Source of the DNA: Brevundimonas halotolerans
GTDB lineage: Bacteria; Pseudomonadota; Alphaproteobacteria; Caulobacterales; Caulobacteraceae
DNA length: 64,000 nt
NCBI RefSeq assembly: GCF_003730275.1
Contig: NZ_QTTA01000010.1
Coordinates: forward strand, 434,001 to 498,000
Direction of reading: 5' to 3'
Made by a program: the position numbers and the translations under genes. Below the pieces are notes generated by a model, which did no database searches, had not been told where the DNA came from, and worked only from the letters and a program-made list of their open reading frames with translations. Each line of letters begins with the position of its first letter. The stretch's first letter is position 1. Below are positions 40,155-52,218 of this stretch, one piece after another.

Positions 40155-40927
40155 GCCGTCTTTCCGGAGTTGCGACGCCAGACGTCCAGCAGGCCGCGAA
40201 GGGTAAGGTCAGGATCGAAATGGTCGATGTGGTCGGTGGCGCCCTCGAACAGGGAGGCCACGCCCCCGGTGCCGATGACCGTCATGGGCTTGCCCCACTC
40301 GGCCTTGATGCGCTCGACCAGCCCCTCGATCAGCGAGATATAGCCCCAGAACACACCCGCCTGCATATTGGTCACCGTGTCCTTGCCGATCACGCGATCC
40401 GGCCTCTGGATGGCGATGCGCGGCAGCATGGCGGCCGCCTCGTGCAGGGCCTGAAGGGACAGGTTGATGCCGGGTGCGATCACCCCGCCCTCGAAGGCGC
40501 CGTCGGCGGCGATCACGTCAAAGGTCGTGGCGGTTCCGGAATCGATGACGATCAGATCGCCGGGGTATTTCAGGTGCGCGCCGATGGCGTTGACCAACCG
40601 GTCGGCCCCGGCCTCCGACGGCTTTTCGATCCGCGCTTCCATGCCCAGATCGACATTCTGGCCAATGACCATGGGCTCGACATCCAGATAGCGCCGCGAC
40701 AGGTTCCTCAGATTGAAGATCGACTGCGGCACGACACTGGAGATGATGCAGCCATCCAGCGCCTTCAGGTCCAGCCCGCGCATCGACAGCAGCTGTGTCA
40801 GCCAGACGGCGTATTCGTCGGCCGTGCGGCTGGCGGCGGTGGCCGTGCGCCATTGGGCGATCCAATGCTCGCCGTCATGTACGGCGAACAGCGTATTGGT
40901 GTTGCCCTGTTCGATCGCCAGCAGCAT
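40151..40927 (-). CDS. coaX: Type III pantothenate kinase
   Basis: First step of coenzyme A synthesis, phosphorylating pantothenate; type III enzymes need a monovalent cation and are not feedback-inhibited by CoA. The 258-residue protein has the phosphate motif as IEQGNTNT (residues 5-12), where most family members have Asp in place of Glu6, then [14 protein letters not shown] around 105-118 and [13 protein letters not shown] near 128. The remaining active-site pattern is intact. It overlaps birA by one base and rnj by four; the nuo-birA-coaX-rnj order is common in alphaproteobacteria. Confidence 0.93.
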   Translation of the reverse strand: MLLAIEQGNTNTLFAVHDGEHWIAQWRTATAASRTADEYAVWLTQLLSMRGLDLKALDGCIISSVVPQSIFNLRNLSRRYLDVEPMVIGQNVDLGMEARIEKPSEAGADRLVNAIGAHLKYPGDLIVIDSGTATTFDVIAADGAFEGGVIAPGINLSLQALHEAAAMLPRIAIQRPDRVIGKDTVTNMQAGVFWGYISLIEGLVERIKAEWGKPMTVIGTGGVASLFEGATDHIDHFDPDLTLRGLLDVWRRNSGKTA

Positions 40928-41676
40928 CAGGCGCTCTCTCCAAAAAAGACGTCGCCAGCCGATATAAGCCGAAGTGAGCCATCGGCCAGCCTCAGCCGCA
41001 GCGCGCCGTCGTCAGCGAGACCTTCGGCCACACCCTCGACGGTCTCATGTCCCAGCCGGGCGACAGCGCCGGCGTTCAAACCGTGGGCCCGCCGGGTCCA
41101 GGCATCGCGGATCACCCCGAACCCCAAAGCCTCGCGCCGGGTCGTCCAACCCGCCCAGGCCTCGGCCAACACCGGCAGGACCTCTTCCAGCGTCGGCGTG
41201 CGCATAATGCCCTCGGCCAAGTGCTGGGCGACGGACGTGGCCGGCCGCTCCACGTCATCCGGCGCATGGGCCAGATTGATGCCAATCCCCACGGCCAGCC
41301 ACAGGCCGCCCGATGGTGCCGGTCCCGACTCGACGAGGATGCCCGAGATCTTGCGCCCTTCGACCAGCACATCATTGGGCCATTTGATCGTGACGCAGGC
41401 CGGCGGGACGTAATGGTCCAGCAAATCGGCCACGGCCAGCGCGGCGATAAAGCCGGTCTGCGCGGCCTCAGCCGGGGGAGCGTGCGTCACGCAGAGATAT
41501 GTGGCGGCCAGATTGCCGGTCTGGCTGGACCAGGACCGGCCGCGCCGGCCGCGCCCCGAGGACTGCCGGCGCGCGGCGATCCAGATCGGTCCCGTATGTC
41601 CGGCCTCGGCCTGCCGTCGGGCCTCGGCATTGGTGGAGTCGATGTCGTCGAGGACCAGCAGCTCGGCGGGCGACAC
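40927..41676 (-). CDS. birA: Biotin--[acetyl-CoA-carboxylase] ligase
   Basis: Attaches biotin to carboxylase carrier proteins. The 249-residue enzyme contains [13 protein letters not shown], the ATP/biotin loop [11 protein letters not shown] around 40-50 and KWPNDVLV near 100. It lacks the N-terminal helix-turn-helix of E. coli BirA, so it is a ligase only and not a repressor. The start is GTG at 41676, four bases after the nuoN stop, with no earlier ATG in frame. Confidence 0.93.
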   Translation of the reverse strand: MSPAELLVLDDIDSTNAEARRQAEAGHTGPIWIAARRQSSGRGRRGRSWSSQTGNLAATYLCVTHAPPAEAAQTGFIAALAVADLLDHYVPPACVTIKWPNDVLVEGRKISGILVESGPAPSGGLWLAVGIGINLAHAPDDVERPATSVAQHLAEGIMRTPTLEEVLPVLAEAWAGWTTRREALGFGVIRDAWTRRAHGLNAGAVARLGHETVEGVAEGLADDGALRLRLADGSLRLISAGDVFFGESA

Positions 41677-41680
41677 CGCC

Positions 41681-43143
41681 CTACCCGGCTCCGAAACCGG
41701 ATGCGGCGATGACGGTCAGCGGCTCCAGCCAGGTCAGACCGATGATCACGACCGGGAAGGCGAAGGCGGCCGAGGCCAGGGCCAGGGTGCGCGCCTCGAT
41801 CGGCTGGGCGTCGGTCGTGGCCAGCTCATCCAGCGGCGGGTCGAACCACATCAGCTTGATGATCCGCAGATAGTAGAAGGCCGCCACAACCGAGGCCACC
41901 AGACCGGCGGCAGCTACCATCCAGTAGCCGGCATCGGCCGCAGCCCCGAACACATAGTATTTGCCCCAGAACCCTGAGAACGGCGGCATGCCCAGCACCG
42001 ACAGCGACAGGATCGTCAGCACCACGGTCGTCAGGGGGCGGGTCTTCTTCAGTCCGGCCAGATCGGCGATCCGGCGGATCGGCTTGCCCCCGCGCGACAG
42101 CGACAGCAGCACGGCGAAGAAGCCGATCTGGTCGATCACATACAGGGTCATGAACATCAGCATGGCCTGCAGGCCCGCCTCGGTTCCCGCGACAATGCCC
42201 AGCAGGGCGTAGCCGATGTTGGCGATCGAGGAATAGGCCAGCAGTCGCTGCAGATCGCGCTGGGCGAGGCCACCGATGGCGCCCACCACGAACGACGCCA
42301 GACAGATCAGCACCAGCACCTGGGCCCACTGGTCATGGATGGCGCCAAAGCCCTCGCTCAGCACCCGGGCGACCAGCACCATGGCGGCCATCTTGGGTGC
42401 GGTCGCGAACAGGGCCACGACCGGGGTCGGCGCGCCCTCATAGACGTCGGGCGTCCACATGTGGAACGGCGCCGCAGAGACCTTGAAGGCCAGACCACAG
42501 ATCAGGAACACCAGACCAAAGATCAGACCCGCCGAGCCGCCGTCGGCGACCGACCGTGCCGACAGGGCGATGTCCTCGAACCGCATCGAGCCGGAGAAGC
42601 CATAGATCAGGCTGGCGCCATACAGCAGCAGGCCGGAGGACAGCGCGCCCAGCACGAAATATTTCAGCCCCGCCTCGGAGGCCCTGAGGTCGTCGCGGTG
42701 GAAGGCGGCCAGCACATAGAGGGCCAGCGAGTGCAGCTCGATCCCGACATAGAGGGAGATCAGGTCACCCGACGACACCATCATCGCCATGCCGACCGAG
42801 GCCAGCACGATCAGCACCGGATATTCGAACCGGGCGATGCGCGTCCGCGCCATCCAGCCGTCACCCAGCACCACGGCCACCGCGCTGAGCAGATAGATGG
42901 CGACCTTGCCATAGACGGCCAGCGGGTCGGCCACGAAGGCGCCATTGAAAGCCTGACCCAGCGGGGCGTTGATCGCGAGCGCCGAGGCGCCCACCAGCAG
43001 GGCCACCGACAGGATCGAAATCAGTCGGGTCGACTTCTCGCCCATGAAGGCGCCGAGCAGCAGCAGGACCATGGCCCCGACCGCAAGGGTCACTTCAGAG
43101 GCGGCGAGGTTCAGGGCGGAGGACAGGTCAGGCATATCGGATC

Positions 43144-43147
<4 letters not shown>
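41681..43147 (-). CDS. nuoN: NADH-quinone oxidoreductase subunit N
   Basis: Antiporter-like membrane subunit of respiratory complex I, one of three proton-pumping modules. The 488-residue protein has about 14 spans. Conserved pieces include [18 protein letters not shown] with the essential Glu, the [19 protein letters not shown] stretch with key Lys and His, and [16 protein letters not shown]. The ATG at 43147 overlaps the nuoM stop as ATGA and is preferred over the ATG four codons later. Last subunit gene of the nuo operon; birA follows. Confidence 0.95.
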
Positions 43148-44628
<1,481 letters not shown>

Positions 44629-44644
44629 CAACAGGGACACGTGA

Positions 44645-46756
44645 TCAGCCCCCCCAGGTGGCGATGGCGAAGGCGAGCAGAGCGGCCACGCCCAGCAGCA
44701 TCACGAACGCATAGTGATAGACGTAACCCGACTGGATTTTGGACAGTCGCGCCGCGGATTTCAGCGAGGCCCAGGCGGCCCCGTTCGGGCCCAGCCCGTC
44801 GATGATCTTCACGTCGCCGATCTTCCAGAACAGGTCGCCCACCGCCTTGGTCCCCTTGACGAAGACGAAGTCGTAAAGCTCGTCGAAGAACCACTTGTTG
44901 TAGAAGAAGGTGTGCAGCGGCCCGCCCCGTTCGGCCATCCGGCGGCCGAGGCCTTCCTTCAGCACATAGACATAGATGGCGATCAGGGTGCCCAGACCTG
45001 ACACGACCAGCGGCGCCCACAGCACCCAGGTCGGAACCTCGTGACTGTCGTGGATCACGTGATTGTCCGGGCCGGTGAAGATGGCGCCACGCCAGAAGTC
45101 ATGCTCGTGATAGCCGACGAACTGGTCGTAGAAGGTGAAGCCGGAAGCAACTGCGCCGACCGCCAGCACCAGCAGCGGCACGATCATGACCCAGGGGCTC
45201 TCGTGTGGCTTCAGCGGGCCGTGGTGATGGTGATCGTCATGGGCATGGTCGTCCTGCCCGTGATGCGCCGCGACGGCGTCGTCCATCAGCGGCTCGGTAT
45301 GGGTTTCATTCTGGGCGTCGGTCGCGTGGTCATCGTGATGATGCTCGACCGGGGCGTGTTCATTCTTCCAGACCGGCTTGTTGTGGAAGGTCATGAACAC
45401 TAGACGCCACGAGTAATAGGCAGTCAGACCGGCCGCAAACAGGCCGATGAAGAAGACGAACATTCCGACCGGATTGTCGGTCCCGGCGGCAAAGGCGCTC
45501 TCGAGGATCGAATCCTTGGAATAGAAGCCGGCGAAGCCCCACTTCAGCTCGGGAATGCCCAGGCCGGTGATGGCGATCGTGCCGATCATCATGACGCCAT
45601 AGGTGATGGGCAACAGCTTCATCAGCCCGCCCATCTTCCGCATGTCCTGCTCGTGGTGCATGCCGTGGATCACCGAACCGGCACCGAGGAACAGCAGGGC
45701 CTTGAAGAAGGCGTGGGTGAACAGGTGGAACATGGCGGCCTGATAGGCGCCGATGCCCGCCGCAAAGAACATATAGCCGAGCTGCGAACAGGTCGAATAG
45801 GCGATGACCCGCTTGATGTCGTTCTGGGCCAGGCCGACGGTGGCCGCGAACAGGGCCGTGATCGCCCCCGTGATGGCGATCAGCATGGCCGCCGTCGGCG
45901 CATACTCATAGATCGGGCTGAGCAGGCAGACCATATAGACGCCGGCGGTGACCATGGTCGCCGCGTGGATCAGGGCCGACACCGGGGTCGGGCCTTCCAT
46001 GGCGTCGGGCAGCCATGTGTGCAGGAAGAACTGGGCCGACTTGCCCATGGCGCCGATGAACAGAAGCACGCCCGCCAGATCCAGCGCCGACCACTCATGG
46101 CCGAGGAAGCTCCATCCCGTACCGGCCCGGTCCGCAATCATCGGGAACAGCTCGGCGAACTGGATCGTGCCGAACATCCAGAAGATGGTGATGATGCCCA
46201 GCGCAAAGCCGAAGTCGCCGACGCGGTTGACCACGAAGGCCTTGATGGCAGCGGCCGATGCTGTGGGCTTCTTGTACCAGAAGCCGATCAGCAGATAGGA
46301 GGCCAGCCCTACCCCTTCCCAGCCGAAGAACAGCTGCATGAAGTCGGCGGCGGTGACCAGCGCCAGCATGGCGAAGGTGAACAGCGACAGATAGGCGAAG
46401 AACCGCGGCTTGTCGGGATCCTCGGACATATAGCCCCAGGAATAGAGGTGCACGAGCGACGACACCGTCGTCACCACGATCAGCATCACCGCCGACAGGG
46501 CATCGATCCGGATCGACCAGATCGACTGGAAGTCCCCGACGTTGATGAAGGGCAGAAGCTCGATGGTGAAGGCTTCCATCCCGCCCCAGGTGTGGCGGGC
46601 GAAGACCGTCCAGGCCACGGCACAGGCAAAAAACAGCAGGCCGGTGGTGACGCTCTGGGACGCGAGGTTGCCGATCCGGCGCCCGGTCAGGCCCGCGATC
46701 GCCGCACCCAGCAGGGGGGCGAAAATGCCCAGAGTGATCAGGGTTTCGAAGCTCAC
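44645..46756 (-). CDS. nuoL: NADH-quinone oxidoreductase subunit L with His-rich loop
   Basis: Largest antiporter-like subunit of complex I, carrying the long lateral helix that links the pumping modules. The 703-residue protein shows the [19 protein letters not shown] segment with the conserved Glu near 148, [20 protein letters not shown] near 235 and [14 protein letters not shown]. Between about residues 460 and 524, in a loop between C-terminal spans, is a stretch with 15 histidines among many Asp residues; this is outside the core fold. Start is GTG at 46756, 5 bases after the nuoK stop. Confidence 0.95.
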   Translation of the reverse strand: MSFETLITLGIFAPLLGAAIAGLTGRRIGNLASQSVTTGLLFFACAVAWTVFARHTWGGMEAFTIELLPFINVGDFQSIWSIRIDALSAVMLIVVTTVSSLVHLYSWGYMSEDPDKPRFFAYLSLFTFAMLALVTAADFMQLFFGWEGVGLASYLLIGFWYKKPTASAAAIKAFVVNRVGDFGFALGIITIFWMFGTIQFAELFPMIADRAGTGWSFLGHEWSALDLAGVLLFIGAMGKSAQFFLHTWLPDAMEGPTPVSALIHAATMVTAGVYMVCLLSPIYEYAPTAAMLIAITGAITALFAATVGLAQNDIKRVIAYSTCSQLGYMFFAAGIGAYQAAMFHLFTHAFFKALLFLGAGSVIHGMHHEQDMRKMGGLMKLLPITYGVMMIGTIAITGLGIPELKWGFAGFYSKDSILESAFAAGTDNPVGMFVFFIGLFAAGLTAYYSWRLVFMTFHNKPVWKNEHAPVEHHHDDHATDAQNETHTEPLMDDAVAAHHGQDDHAHDDHHHHGPLKPHESPWVMIVPLLVLAVGAVASGFTFYDQFVGYHEHDFWRGAIFTGPDNHVIHDSHEVPTWVLWAPLVVSGLGTLIAIYVYVLKEGLGRRMAERGGPLHTFFYNKWFFDELYDFVFVKGTKAVGDLFWKIGDVKIIDGLGPNGAAWASLKSAARLSKIQSGYVYHYAFVMLLGVAALLAFAIATWGG

Positions 46757-46761
46757 GTCGA

Positions 46762-47070
46762 TCAGCCCTTCATCACGGACGCGTCGTCCACGGCGATGTC
46801 GCCGCGGTTACGGAAGAAGGTCACCAGAATGGCCAGACCCACCGCCGCCTCGGCGGCCGCCACGGTCAGCACGAACATGGCCATGATCTGCCCGGCCACG
46901 TCATTGAGGTGGGTCGAGAAGGCGACGAAATTGATGTTCACGGCCAGCAGGATCAGCTCGATCGACATCAGGATGATGATGACATTCTTGCGGTTCACGA
47001 AAATGCCGAACACCCCGATGGTGAACAGCATGGCCCCCACGGCCAGATAGTGGGACAGGGTGATATCCAT
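46762..47070 (-). CDS. nuoK: NADH-quinone oxidoreductase subunit K
   Basis: Three-span membrane subunit of complex I (102 residues). Typical features are [20 protein letters not shown] with the conserved Glu near 37, and [17 protein letters not shown] with a second conserved Glu near 73; both belong to the central polar axis. Its start shares a base with the nuoJ stop, and nuoL follows after five bases. Confidence 0.96.
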   Translation of the reverse strand: MDITLSHYLAVGAMLFTIGVFGIFVNRKNVIIILMSIELILLAVNINFVAFSTHLNDVAGQIMAMFVLTVAAAEAAVGLAILVTFFRNRGDIAVDDASVMKG

Positions 47071-47696
47071 CAGGAAAGCTCCTCGGAGGAAACGCCCTGG
47101 CCGGTCGGGATCGACTTGACCTCCATGGCCTTGCCCGCATCACGGCCGACCTGATCCGCCACCTTCTGGCGCTTGATGCCCGGCTTGTGGCGCAGCGTCA
47201 GGGTGATGGCCCCGATCATGGCGACCAGCAGCACGATCCCGGCTGCCTGGAAGAAGTAGACATAGTCGGTGTAGAGCACCCGACCGATGGCCTCGATATT
47301 GGTCAGGTCGGGCGTGGCGACGGCCGGGGTTGTGGCGTCTGCAGCCACCCCGCCCTGAACCACCGCAAGGGTGATCATGATCATCTCGGCCAGCAGGACG
47401 CCCGCCACGATGGCGGCCAGCGGCAGATAGCGCGCATAGCCTTCACGCAAGCGCACGAAGTCGACGTCCAGCATCATGACCACGAACAGGAACAGCACGG
47501 CGACGGCGCCGACGTAGACCACGACCAGCAGCATGGCCAGGAACTCGGCGCCCATCAGCACGAACAGGCCGGCGGCCGAGAAGAAGGCCAGGATCAGCCA
47601 CAGCACCGAGTGCACGGGGTTGCGGGCCGTGACGACCAGCAGGGCCGAGACCACGGTCGCCGTGGCCATCAGGTAGAAGGCGATCGATGCAATCAC
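47070..47696 (-). CDS. nuoJ: NADH-quinone oxidoreductase subunit J
   Basis: Five-span membrane subunit of complex I. The 208-residue protein has [52 protein letters not shown] as its core (described here by position, about residues 26-77), holding the third-helix pi-bulge region. The C-terminal tail is longer and basic. The start is GTG at 47696. A 142-base gap separates it from nuoI, the largest break inside the nuo cluster; I see a GC-rich repeat (GGCC-TGC-GGCC) but no convincing promoter or terminator there. Confidence 0.94.
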   Translation of the reverse strand: MIASIAFYLMATATVVSALLVVTARNPVHSVLWLILAFFSAAGLFVLMGAEFLAMLLVVVYVGAVAVLFLFVVMMLDVDFVRLREGYARYLPLAAIVAGVLLAEMIMITLAVVQGGVAADATTPAVATPDLTNIEAIGRVLYTDYVYFFQAAGIVLLVAMIGAITLTLRHKPGIKRQKVADQVGRDAGKAMEVKSIPTGQGVSSEELS

Positions 47697-47838
47697 TCGA
47701 CGGCTCCGGCTGAAACAAAAGCGGTGTGGGGGACCGAGTCGCCCCCTTCGGACGCGCGGCGCCCTTCTAGACCTGTGGGTCCGGAATTGCCAAGGCCGCA
47801 GGCCGGTCGGGTCAAGCTATGAGGGGACAGGGTGCTCA

Positions 47839-48330
47839 TCACCGGTACGGCGCGTCCATTTCGAGGTTGCGGGCGATCTGGCGCTCCCAGCGGTCGCCGT
47901 TGTCCAGCAGCCGCGCCTTGTCGAAATACAGTTCCTCACGGCTCTCGGTCGCGAACTCGCTGTTCGGGCCTTCGACGATGGCGTCGACCGGACAGGCTTC
48001 CTGGCACAGGCCGCAATAGATGCATTTGACCATGTCGATGTCATAGCGGGTCGTACGGCGGCTGCCGTCGGCGCGGGGCTCGGACTCGATGGTGATGGCC
48101 TGGGCCGGACAGATGGCCTCGCACAGCTTGCAGGCGATGCACCGCTCTTCGCCATTGGGATAGCGGCGCAGCGCATGCTCGCCCCGGAAGCGCGGCGACT
48201 GCGGATTCCGCTCGAACGGATAGTTCACCGTCATCTTGGGCTTCAGCAGATAGCCGAAGGTCAGGAAGAAGGCGCCCACGGCGTCAACCAGCAGGGCCCC
48301 CTTCACGGTCTGTTTGATACGGGAAATCAT
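47839..48330 (-). CDS. nuoI: NADH-quinone oxidoreductase subunit I
   Basis: Ferredoxin-like subunit holding clusters N6a and N6b in the connecting arm of complex I. The 163-residue protein has two four-cysteine motifs: Cys64, 67, 70 and 74 ([12 protein letters not shown]) and Cys103, 106, 109 and 113 ([12 protein letters not shown]). Both 4Fe-4S clusters can therefore form. The N-terminus carries the amphipathic membrane-contact helix. It starts 26 bases after the small lipoprotein gene. Confidence 0.96.
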   Translation of the reverse strand: MISRIKQTVKGALLVDAVGAFFLTFGYLLKPKMTVNYPFERNPQSPRFRGEHALRRYPNGEERCIACKLCEAICPAQAITIESEPRADGSRRTTRYDIDMVKCIYCGLCQEACPVDAIVEGPNSEFATESREELYFDKARLLDNGDRWERQIARNLEMDAPYR

Positions 48331-48356
48331 GTCAAAGCGATCTTTGTTTGCGGGGC

Positions 48357-48590
48357 TCAGCGGCGGTTCTTGCAGTCACGGTCCCAGCGCGGATCATCGC
48401 GATCCATCGACTGGCACCGAATGATACGGTCGGTCTCGGCCTGATCCCGACGCTCGCGGCGCTCCAGCCGTTCGGCCGGGCTGCCGGGGACGGCCACCTC
48501 CTGCATCGCGCCTGGAAAGGTGCAGCCACCCGTCCCGAGTCCGAGACCGGCCGCCAGGATCAGGGCGGTCATGACAGGTGTTCGGCTCAT
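48357..48590 (-). CDS. Small predicted lipoprotein inside the nuo operon
   Basis: 77-residue protein with a hydrophobic signal ([17 protein letters not shown]) and a lipobox Cys at residue 23, then a short, strongly charged Arg/Asp/Glu-rich region with a likely helix ([19 protein letters not shown]) and two cysteines near the end (IRCQS and DRDCKN). No family recognised. It overlaps the nuoH stop by four bases (ATGA) and precedes nuoI, so it is expressed with complex I; whether it touches the complex is unknown. Confidence 0.75.
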   Translation of the reverse strand: MSRTPVMTALILAAGLGLGTGGCTFPGAMQEVAVPGSPAERLERRERRDQAETDRIIRCQSMDRDDPRWDRDCKNRR

Positions 48591-49669
48591 ATCAGACCGG
48601 CCTCAACGGCGACTCGCCAGCCCGACACCAGAACCACGGCCACCAGCGAGGTCGGCAGGAATATCTTCCAGCCCAGCCGCATCAGCTGGTCGTAGCGATA
48701 GCGCGGCACGAAGGCCTTCACCATGGCGAACATGAAGAACCAGAAGACGATCTTCACGCTGAAGACCAGCAGATAGAACAGGTTCGCGGCCCATTGCGGC
48801 CAGTCCGGCAGGCCGATCAGGGCCACGTCAAAGCCCGGGTTCCAGCCGCCAAAGAACAACAGGCTGATCATGGCGCACATGAAGACGATGTTGACGTACT
48901 CGCCCATCATGAACAGCAGGTACGGCGTCGAGCTGTATTCCACCTGATAGCCGGCCACGAGCTCGGACTCGGCCTCGGGCAGGTCGAACGGCGGCCGGTT
49001 GGTCTCGGCCAGGGCCGAGATGAAGAAGATGATCGCCATCGGGAACATGATCAGCACGGTCGGCCAGGTCCCGGCCCCGCCCCCAAAGGCGAACCAGTTC
49101 CAGATCCAGCCGTCCTGCTGCGTCACGATCGAGGTCAGGTTCATCGTCCCGGACAGCAGGATCACATTGATGATCACCAGACCGATGGAGACCTCATAGG
49201 ACACCATCTGCGCCGCCGAGCGCAGCGCGCCCAGGAACGGATACTTCGAGTTGGAGGCCCAGCCTCCCATGATGATGCCGTACACGCCCAGCGACGACAC
49301 CGCGAAGATGTAGAGGATGCCGACGTTCAGGTCCGACATCACCCAGCCGGGGGCGAACGGAATCACGGCCCAGGCCATGAAGGCCAGGATGACGGTGATG
49401 ATCGGCGCCAGCAGGAAGACCGTCTTGTCGGCCCCGGCCGGCACGACGATTTCCTTCAGCACGAACTTCAGCATGTCGGCGAACGACTGCAGCAGGCCGA
49501 ACGGGCCCACCACGTTCGGGCCCTTGCGCATCTGCACGCCCGCCCAGATCTTGCGGTCCGCCAACAGCAGGAAGGCGACGGCCAGCAGCACGCCGACACT
49601 GATCAGCAGCGCCGCGCCGGTCGAGGCCAGCGTCCAGCCGAGGGGCGAGTTCCAGAAACCGTTGTCCAT
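48587..49669 (-). CDS. nuoH: NADH-quinone oxidoreductase subunit H
   Basis: Eight-span membrane subunit that forms much of the quinone chamber of complex I. The 360-residue protein shows [25 protein letters not shown] around 33-58, the acidic EVSIGLVII region, and [20 protein letters not shown] (about 225-245), all family hallmarks. It starts three bases after the nuoG stop. Confidence 0.96.
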   Translation of the reverse strand: MDNGFWNSPLGWTLASTGAALLISVGVLLAVAFLLLADRKIWAGVQMRKGPNVVGPFGLLQSFADMLKFVLKEIVVPAGADKTVFLLAPIITVILAFMAWAVIPFAPGWVMSDLNVGILYIFAVSSLGVYGIIMGGWASNSKYPFLGALRSAAQMVSYEVSIGLVIINVILLSGTMNLTSIVTQQDGWIWNWFAFGGGAGTWPTVLIMFPMAIIFFISALAETNRPPFDLPEAESELVAGYQVEYSSTPYLLFMMGEYVNIVFMCAMISLLFFGGWNPGFDVALIGLPDWPQWAANLFYLLVFSVKIVFWFFMFAMVKAFVPRYRYDQLMRLGWKIFLPTSLVAVVLVSGWRVAVEAGLI

Positions 49670-49672
49670 GGC

Positions 49673-51718
49673 TTACTCCGCCGCCATCGCGACCGGGGCG
49701 ATCCGCTGGGCGGACAGCTCGGCCATGGTCGCGCTGGCCCGCGCGATCGGATTGGAAAGATAGGGGTCGCGGATCGGGCTGGCGAAGGCGACATCGCCCA
49801 GGTCGCCCTTGACGCCCAGCTTCGACGGATCAAAGGCGGCCGCCGGCGCCAGATAGTCGATCCGTCCGAACGTCGGGTGATCGGCCATCAGCTTTCCGCG
49901 CAGCTGATCCAGCGTATCGTACGGCAGGGTGTGGCCGACCCGCTCGGACAGGGCGCGCAGGATGGCCCAGTCTTCCTTGGCCTGCCCCTTGGGGAAGACG
50001 ACCCGTTCGGCCATCTGCACCCGGCCCTCGGTGTTCACATACAGGCCGGATTTCTCCGTATAGGCCGCGCCCGGCAGGATGACGTCGGCGCCATGCGCGC
50101 CCCGGTCCCCGTGGCTGCCCAGATAGACGGTGAAGGCGCCCGAGGCCGAGGCGTCGATCTCGTCGGCGCCCAGCAGGAACAGCACGTCCAGCTGACCCTT
50201 CTTGACCATGTCGGTGGCCGACAGACCGCCCTCGCCCGGCACAAAGCCCATGTCGAGCCCGCCCACGCGGCTGGCCGCCGTGTGCAGGACGTTGAAGCCG
50301 TTCCACCCGTCGGCAATGACGCCGTACTTCTTGGCCAGGGCCCCCAGCGCGTTCAGCACCGCCGGTCCGGTCTCACCCGCCAGCGCGCCTGCACCGACGA
50401 TGATGGCCGGACGTTCGGCCCTGGACAGCATGTCGGTGGCCGCCTTGGGCAGCTTCGACAGGGTCTTCGATCCGGTGCCCAACCAGTTGTAATCATAGCT
50501 GAGATCGACCTGCTCGCCGATCAACGCGACCTCGGCCTGGCCACTCAGCCAGATTTTGCGCAGGCGGGTGTTCAGCAGCGGCGCCTCGACGCGTGGGTCG
50601 GCACCCACGATCAGCACGGCATCCGCCGCCTCGATGCCGGCCAGACCCGAATTAAACAGCCAGCCTTCGCGGGTGTCACCGCCCAGCGGCGATCCATCCT
50701 GACGGCAATCCGTGTGGGCCGAGCCCAGCGCGCGGAACAGGTCCAGCGCCGCCTTCATCGACTCAGCGTCCTGCAGATCGCCGGCGACCACGCCAACCAG
50801 GTCCGCAGAAGCTGCCTTCAGCCTGTCGGCGACGACGCCCAGCGCCTCGTCCCAGCTGGCAGCGCGCAGCTTGCCGTTCTCGCGCACAAACGGGCGGTCC
50901 AGCCGGCGCGTGGTCAGTCCGTCGACGACATAGCGGCTCTTGTCGGACAGCCATTCCTCATTGATGCCCTCATGCACGCGCGGCAGCACCCGCATGACCT
51001 CTGACCCGCGCGCGTCGGCGCGGATGTTCGAGCCCAGCGCATCCATGACGTCGATGGTCTCGGTCTTCTTCAGTTCCCACGGGCGATAGTGGAAGGCCCA
51101 CGGCCGGTGCGTCAGGGCCCCGACCGGGCACAGGTCGTTGACGTTGCCCGACAGTTCCGAGTTCACCGAGCTTTCCAGATAGGTGGTGATCTCGGCGCTC
51201 TCGCCGCGCGAGATCATGCCGATGTCCGGAACGCCCGCCACCTCGGTGATGAAGCGCACACAGCGCGTGCACTGGATGCAGCGCGTCATATAGGTCTTGA
51301 TCGTCGGACCCATGTGCTTTTCTTCGACCGCGCGCTTGTTCTCGGCATAGCGGGAGCCGTCGCGGCCATAGCCCATGGCCTGGTCCTGCAGGTCGCACTC
51401 GCCACCCTGGTCACAGATCGGGCAGTCCAGCGGGTGGTTGATGAGCAGGAACTCCATCACCCCTTCGCGGGCCTTCCTGACCATCGGCGTGTCGGTGAAG
51501 ATCTCCTGCCCGTCGGCAGCCGGCAGGGCGCACGACGCCTGCGGCTTGGGCGGTCCGGGCTTCACCTCGACCAGACACATCCGGCAGTTGCCGGCGATCG
51601 ACAACCGCTCGTGATAGCAGAAGCGCGGGATCTCTTCCCCGGCGCGCTCCGCCACCTGAAGCACGGTCATGCCGGGCTCGAATTCGACGTCTACGCCGTT
51701 GACCTTGGCGACGGGCAT
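49673..51718 (-). CDS. nuoG: NADH-quinone oxidoreductase subunit G
   Basis: Large peripheral-arm subunit of complex I carrying clusters N1b, N4 and N5. The 681-residue protein begins with a 2Fe-2S ferredoxin domain (FCYHERLSIAGNCRMCLVEV and the later Cys in ASCALPA). Next come HPLDCPICDQGGECDLQD with the His/Cys ligands of N5, RCIQCTRCVRFITEVAG for N4, and a molybdopterin-oxidoreductase-like domain without cofactor from about 220 on. It starts with a one-base overlap on the upstream lipoprotein gene. Confidence 0.95.
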   Translation of the reverse strand: MPVAKVNGVDVEFEPGMTVLQVAERAGEEIPRFCYHERLSIAGNCRMCLVEVKPGPPKPQASCALPAADGQEIFTDTPMVRKAREGVMEFLLINHPLDCPICDQGGECDLQDQAMGYGRDGSRYAENKRAVEEKHMGPTIKTYMTRCIQCTRCVRFITEVAGVPDIGMISRGESAEITTYLESSVNSELSGNVNDLCPVGALTHRPWAFHYRPWELKKTETIDVMDALGSNIRADARGSEVMRVLPRVHEGINEEWLSDKSRYVVDGLTTRRLDRPFVRENGKLRAASWDEALGVVADRLKAASADLVGVVAGDLQDAESMKAALDLFRALGSAHTDCRQDGSPLGGDTREGWLFNSGLAGIEAADAVLIVGADPRVEAPLLNTRLRKIWLSGQAEVALIGEQVDLSYDYNWLGTGSKTLSKLPKAATDMLSRAERPAIIVGAGALAGETGPAVLNALGALAKKYGVIADGWNGFNVLHTAASRVGGLDMGFVPGEGGLSATDMVKKGQLDVLFLLGADEIDASASGAFTVYLGSHGDRGAHGADVILPGAAYTEKSGLYVNTEGRVQMAERVVFPKGQAKEDWAILRALSERVGHTLPYDTLDQLRGKLMADHPTFGRIDYLAPAAAFDPSKLGVKGDLGDVAFASPIRDPYLSNPIARASATMAELSAQRIAPVAMAAE

Positions 51719-52215
51719 CAGCGGGCCTCTTCTTCAGTCGTGACGGCCTCAGCGGTCGTCGTCGTCGTTCCATCGGGCAGGCTCAGGCTGACCGTCAGCG
51801 TCGAGCCGTCCAGCGAATAGGTGACCACCGGATCGCCCGGCTGGTCCATCCAGCGGTTCTCACCGGCGACCGGGCGGTCCAGCGGTCGCCACAGCACCCG
51901 GTTGCCGTCAATCCGGCATTCGGCGGTCAGTTGTCCGCCATCGACCGGCGCGCGCCAGCCGACGGTGATTACGCTGCCAGCCCGGTCCAGCACCGTCACA
52001 TCGGCACCCGGTTGGCCATAGACTGCACCCACGCCCGCCCGGCAGGCGGTACCCATCATGGCCTCGCTCAGCGTCACCGGCGTTGCGGACGGGCCCGCCG
52101 CGGTCTTCGGCGCGGCCGGCGCCCCAACGGCCGGCGCATCGGCAGGCTCGCTCGCGGGCTCACCGCAGGCGGTGAGGGCGAACGCTCCGATCAACAGGGT
52201 AACGACTGCGCGCAT
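51718..52215 (-). CDS. Predicted lipoprotein between nuoF and nuoG
   Basis: 165-residue protein with a lipoprotein signal (AVVTLLIGAFALTAC, lipobox Cys17), an Ala/Pro-rich spacer to about 45, and a beta-rich domain (WRAPVDGGQLTAECRI, VLWRPLD, VVTYSLDGSTLTVSL). The C-terminus is Thr/Glu-rich. One pair of cysteines (TACRAG and AECRI) could form a disulfide. I do not recognise the family. It starts 3 bases after the nuoF stop and overlaps nuoG by one base, so it is co-expressed with complex I. Confidence 0.78.
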   Translation of the reverse strand: MRAVVTLLIGAFALTACGEPASEPADAPAVGAPAAPKTAAGPSATPVTLSEAMMGTACRAGVGAVYGQPGADVTVLDRAGSVITVGWRAPVDGGQLTAECRIDGNRVLWRPLDRPVAGENRWMDQPGDPVVTYSLDGSTLTVSLSLPDGTTTTTAEAVTTEEEAR

Positions 52216-52218
52216 CCC

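Noticed and set aside
48578..51004. Very long open frame (808 codons) on the plus strand across nuoH and nuoG
   Set aside because: It is antisense to two unmistakable complex I genes and its translation is Arg/His/Gln/Gly-rich low complexity, as expected for the complement of GC-rich codons.
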